A stretch of DNA of 49,161 bases, taken from Mnemiopsis leidyi. Its lineage: Eukaryota > Ctenophora > Tentaculata > Lobata > Bolinopsidae. The DNA is taken from assembly GCA_000226015.1 (NCBI GenBank), contig JH153385.1, positions 392,387 to 441,547 of the forward strand. The letters are read 5' to 3'. The notes below the pieces were generated by a model. That model had not been told where the DNA came from and did not search any database. It worked only from the letters and a program-made list of their open reading frames with translations. Made by a program: the position numbers and the translations under genes. Positions 46,488-49,161 of the stretch are shown here, one piece after another (position 1 is the stretch's first letter; each line of letters opens with the position of its first letter).

Positions 46488-47120
46488 TTAAAAAACATTT
46501 TCTGTTTTAATTGCCGCATCAGTGGATTCTAATTCGGCCATTTTCCGTTTGCGGTGGCCGCGAGAATGCATTCTGAACATTTCCTTTGAAGTCGTGTTAA
46601 AACTACATTTCGAACATTTCATGACGTTACTTTGGACCTTCGCAGGATCGTGACATTTCTTGTGCTCGGAAAGTGTAAGCTGTTTAGATGCGGTAAACGA
46701 ACACACATCACACTTGTAATACAGTTCATCTGGATTGGAACAGGTGTAAATTATTTTCGAATTAGTTGAAGTTTTTGATGTCATCTCAAAATCCACGATA
46801 GGAAAAGGAAAGGATCTGACAGTGGTGGTTTCCCTGCTCTCCTCAGCTGGGATCTCAGCAGGAATGTCCACTTCTGGAAGAGCAAGGTCTATAATGGACG
46901 GTTTCACTTCCTCCTTCTCCTCCTCCGGCTCACACTTCACCGGGGGGTGGTGGTGACTACGCACGTGATCTGTAAACGCTTCTTCTTCTAAAAGTGCACC
47001 ACAGAAGGAACATTGGAATAGTTCTTTGTGCGGAAATTCTTGGGGGTAAAACTCACATTTGATCCGGGGGACGGGTGGTCTGTCGCTGGTTAGCTCCGTT
47101 TTGATTTTGGTTCGTGACAT
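46488..47120 (-). CDS. Small C2H2 zinc-finger protein with SUMO-type motifs
   Basis: A single-exon 210-residue frame from a clear ATG. Fingers are CSFCGALLEEEAFTDHVRSH (one residue short of canonical spacing), CDVCSFTASKQLTLSEHKKC(H) and CSKCSFNTTSKEMFRMHSRG(H), the last two canonical C-x2-C-x12-H-x3-H. It is followed by a basic HRKRK stretch that may be a nuclear signal. An acidic, Pro/Glu-rich linker separates fingers 1 and 2. Four copies of the SUMO acceptor consensus (IKTE, IKCE, VKCE, IKTE) lie at both ends and in the linker. Probably a nuclear regulator. The finger type resembles those in ZNF/REST-like proteins, but I do not recognise an ortholog. Confidence 0.85.
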   Translation of the reverse strand: MSRTKIKTELTSDRPPVPRIKCEFYPQEFPHKELFQCSFCGALLEEEAFTDHVRSHHHPPVKCEPEEEKEEVKPSIIDLALPEVDIPAEIPAEESRETTTVRSFPFPIVDFEMTSKTSTNSKIIYTCSNPDELYYKCDVCSFTASKQLTLSEHKKCHDPAKVQSNVMKCSKCSFNTTSKEMFRMHSRGHRKRKMAELESTDAAIKTENVF

Positions 47121-47622
47121 ATTTGGTCTTGGTTACATTGCGAGCCGGGTAAAATTAAATCGTAGACGAAACATCTGTGTCGGAGTTCTGTCTTTGTGTT
47201 TATTCGTTCATAATCTAGATTATAGAAAGTGTAATAATAATTAATTCTAAAGTCTTAATGAGTAGACTGAGTAATTTACCGCATAATGATTCAAGCTCAT
47301 GTGGTAAGTATTCATTCTGTAAGCCCAATCAAAGCAGTAAAGCACGTTCTAAATACAAAACGAAAATTGTTTCGATCACACAAAAATCAAAATTTGCAAC
47401 ACGTCAATATGACAGTCACAGCCTGTAAAAGTAATGTGACCAGCGATAGAAACAAAAATATGAAATCGATCCAACGCTTATTCATTATTCAAAAACACAT
47501 TTCTGATTTATAAGGTTTCCATGATCTAAAAAATCAAACATCATATTAACAGTCAATAAGCTTAATAAGGAGTTATCAAGGGATAAAACTCGCATTTTTC
47601 AAGATTTCCACTTTTATCAAGG
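47121..47622. other. Intergenic DNA
   Basis: Between the start of the small zinc-finger gene and the 3' end of the acyl-CoA dehydrogenase gene, both on the minus strand. The frame at 47286-47513 has no recognisable features. Confidence 0.5.
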
Positions 47623-48638
47623 TCAACGAAGAACATCAGTAATGTCCTCAGGATCAATCTTGTTGAGCGGTGTAAGTCCTATCCTACACCACAATCTTGC
47701 AGCCGCCTGAGAACAAACGATATCAAATCAATGAGCCAATAAAAATCGACTATGGAAAGTCATCAATATTATTTTGATAAATAATTTATTTGAGTCACTT
47801 CTTTTAAAAGGTTCATAAAGCAATAGACATAAGATAAATCTGCATACCAAATCAGAACAATTCTGTGAGTATCTTGCAAACGAGATAAGCACGGCTGCTG
47901 CATGAGCCGCGCCAATACCCAATGCTACAGATCGGCCGGTGAACGAACTGTCTTCTAACGCATTCTCCAACTCGGTGAGGTACTGATTCAGCTCATGTAG
48001 AGGGGTCTGCCAAACAAGGGTGAGTCGTGAGATGGAAAGGGAAATTTTAACACTATAAACATTAAATAAATAAATGCACACACTTATGTCTTGATGATAC
48101 AATTAAGTATTATGGTTAAAACTTACAAAACCCAATGTAGAATTGTTACCTCCAGACGGTCACACTCCTCCAACTCCTGAAATGACTGATATCCGCCCAA
48201 CAAGCACCATCCCATCGCCAACTCTCGAATATAACGCAGAACGTCAGTTTGCGCAGTACCACGGGAAAGTGCTCGGATTGTCTCCATGGAGAGAACATCA
48301 GAGGTACCTTCCCAAACTGGCAGTACGCAGGCATCCCGGAACAGACCTGGAAGTCCTGTATCCTGTGGGAAAATATTTCTGCAGTTAGAATAGGGTCTTA
48401 CAGTATAGAACTCTTAAAATTATCACAAAGCTTGTTCAACACAGAAGCTAGCCTCAAAAGTTCTAAGTGTAAAAAGAATATAAATATTTTTGCTGACAAA
48501 ACCAACCTCCATATAGCCTGCTCCACCAAAAGACTCTAGTCCTTCTCTTAAGGTAGTTACAGCGACCTGTGCTGTGTGAATCTTTACAACAGCAGACAAC
48601 ACTCTACTAACTCCACTAGATAGAGACGGCGTCTCAGC
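47623..48638 (-). CDS. Acyl-CoA dehydrogenase, AidB/ACDH-11-like (C-terminal exons)
   Basis: Four phase-0 exons in coding order: 48638-48507, 48362-48150, 48006-47848, 47706-47623, 195 residues ending in TGA. The first ends in ESFGGAGYME. The second opens DTGLPGLFRDACVLPVWEGT and continues SDVLSMETIRAL, the C-terminal signature in which acyl-CoA dehydrogenases carry the FAD-contacting WEGT loop. The wording VWEGTSDVLSMETIR and the extra helical domain that follows (ELENALED, GIGAAHAAAVLISFARY) point to the AidB/nematode ACDH-11 branch rather than mammalian MCAD or VLCAD types. The enzyme would oxidise an acyl-CoA using FAD; the substrate is unknown. The catalytic core and start lie beyond the right edge. 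Confidence 0.78.
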
Positions 48639-49161
48639 CTGAAAGAAAATACCATTAGCTACTAATGTGTAAATTGAAATTTCGACGAGGCCGTATTGTA
48701 TTCAAACCCTGTGTCTGACTGGCTGAGCTGAGACTAACTTATGATCCTAGGGTGCGCCCTTTTTTCTAAACCTATATGGGCTCTACCCTTATCTGATAGA
48801 GCTCAACGAGCTGAAAACGAGGATGCCTTCCTTTTTGAAATTGGACAACGGGAAAGACTACCCCTGGTCGTTTAAAAGTTACGACGATCTAGGATGTACA
48901 TGTTGCGCACGCGCGAACTCGGACGCTTGCATGCTGCACCTGTCATAACTCACGCGCATTCAGCGCGGGTTCATGGTAACTTCCGTATACACAATGATTA
49001 TCTATTCATTGACGTAATGCAGTGCTGGCGACTTTGACAAAAGAAAGCAAAGAGGACATACTCCTGACTAAAATCGACCGAGAAATCGTTTAAAGCTATC
49101 GTCGAGGCTCTAAAATGTGACACTTACTCGATAAATAATAAATGATCGGGATTGTAGCTAT
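48639..49161. other. Intron of the acyl-CoA dehydrogenase gene
   Basis: Upstream of the first visible exon on the minus strand. No further exon could be assigned before the window ends, so this is read as intron. Confidence 0.45.

Overview
This is animal (metazoan) nuclear DNA. It is AT-rich and intron-dense with GT-AG introns, it carries many minisatellites and foldbacks, and it holds a short assembly gap (N's at 13742-13751). Gene content is animal-specific: an EGR/Krox zinc-finger factor, a pentraxin, FANK1, metazoan-type FIGNL1, a Golgi carbohydrate sulfotransferase and an AidB/ACDH-11-like acyl-CoA dehydrogenase. I cannot name the species. An invertebrate, possibly a cnidarian or another early-branching animal, is my guess from base composition and family divergence. 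All multi-exon models below were built by hand from reading frame, splice-site consensus, intron phase and remembered family similarity. No search was run.

Layout, left to right. 1-250 is a dispersed GACCAT/ATGGTC repeat. 769-6959 (+) is the 3' part of FANK1 (end of an FN3 domain plus ankyrin repeats), with a possible alternative last exon at 8956-9111. 12210-15800 (+) is a seven-exon gene with an N-terminal segment resembling the CstF-50 homodimerisation domain and six C2H2 fingers; its introns hold a telomere-like foldback, a CCGGGA minisatellite with the N gap, a perfect hairpin and an AATAAA-rich minisatellite. 17921-18121 (-) holds two small possible exons of an unrecognised gene. 19155-26925 (+) is an EGR factor with two apparent alternative 5' ends whose splice phases match. 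27838-28563 (+) is a small unrecognised three-exon gene.

29168-45611 (-) is FIGNL1, a RAD51-regulating AAA ATPase, in twelve exons. Two of its introns are giant (about 5.3 and 6.8 kb). They contain other genes: a sulfotransferase (34118-35311 +), a pentraxin (36263-37226 +), an MFS transporter (37769-39082 -) and a gag-like retroelement ORF (40108-41313 +) followed by a -1 frame extension. One FIGNL1 exon end, including its splice donor, is tandemly triplicated, and only a GC donor keeps the frame. 46488-47120 (-) is a small zinc-finger protein with several SUMO-consensus motifs. 47623-48638 (-) holds the last four exons of an AidB-like acyl-CoA dehydrogenase that runs off the right edge.

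The genes do not form an operon-like pathway. The main architectural themes are genes nested inside FIGNL1 introns, alternative 5' or 3' exons supported by phase matching (EGR, FANK1), and tandem repeats placed right at splice donors.
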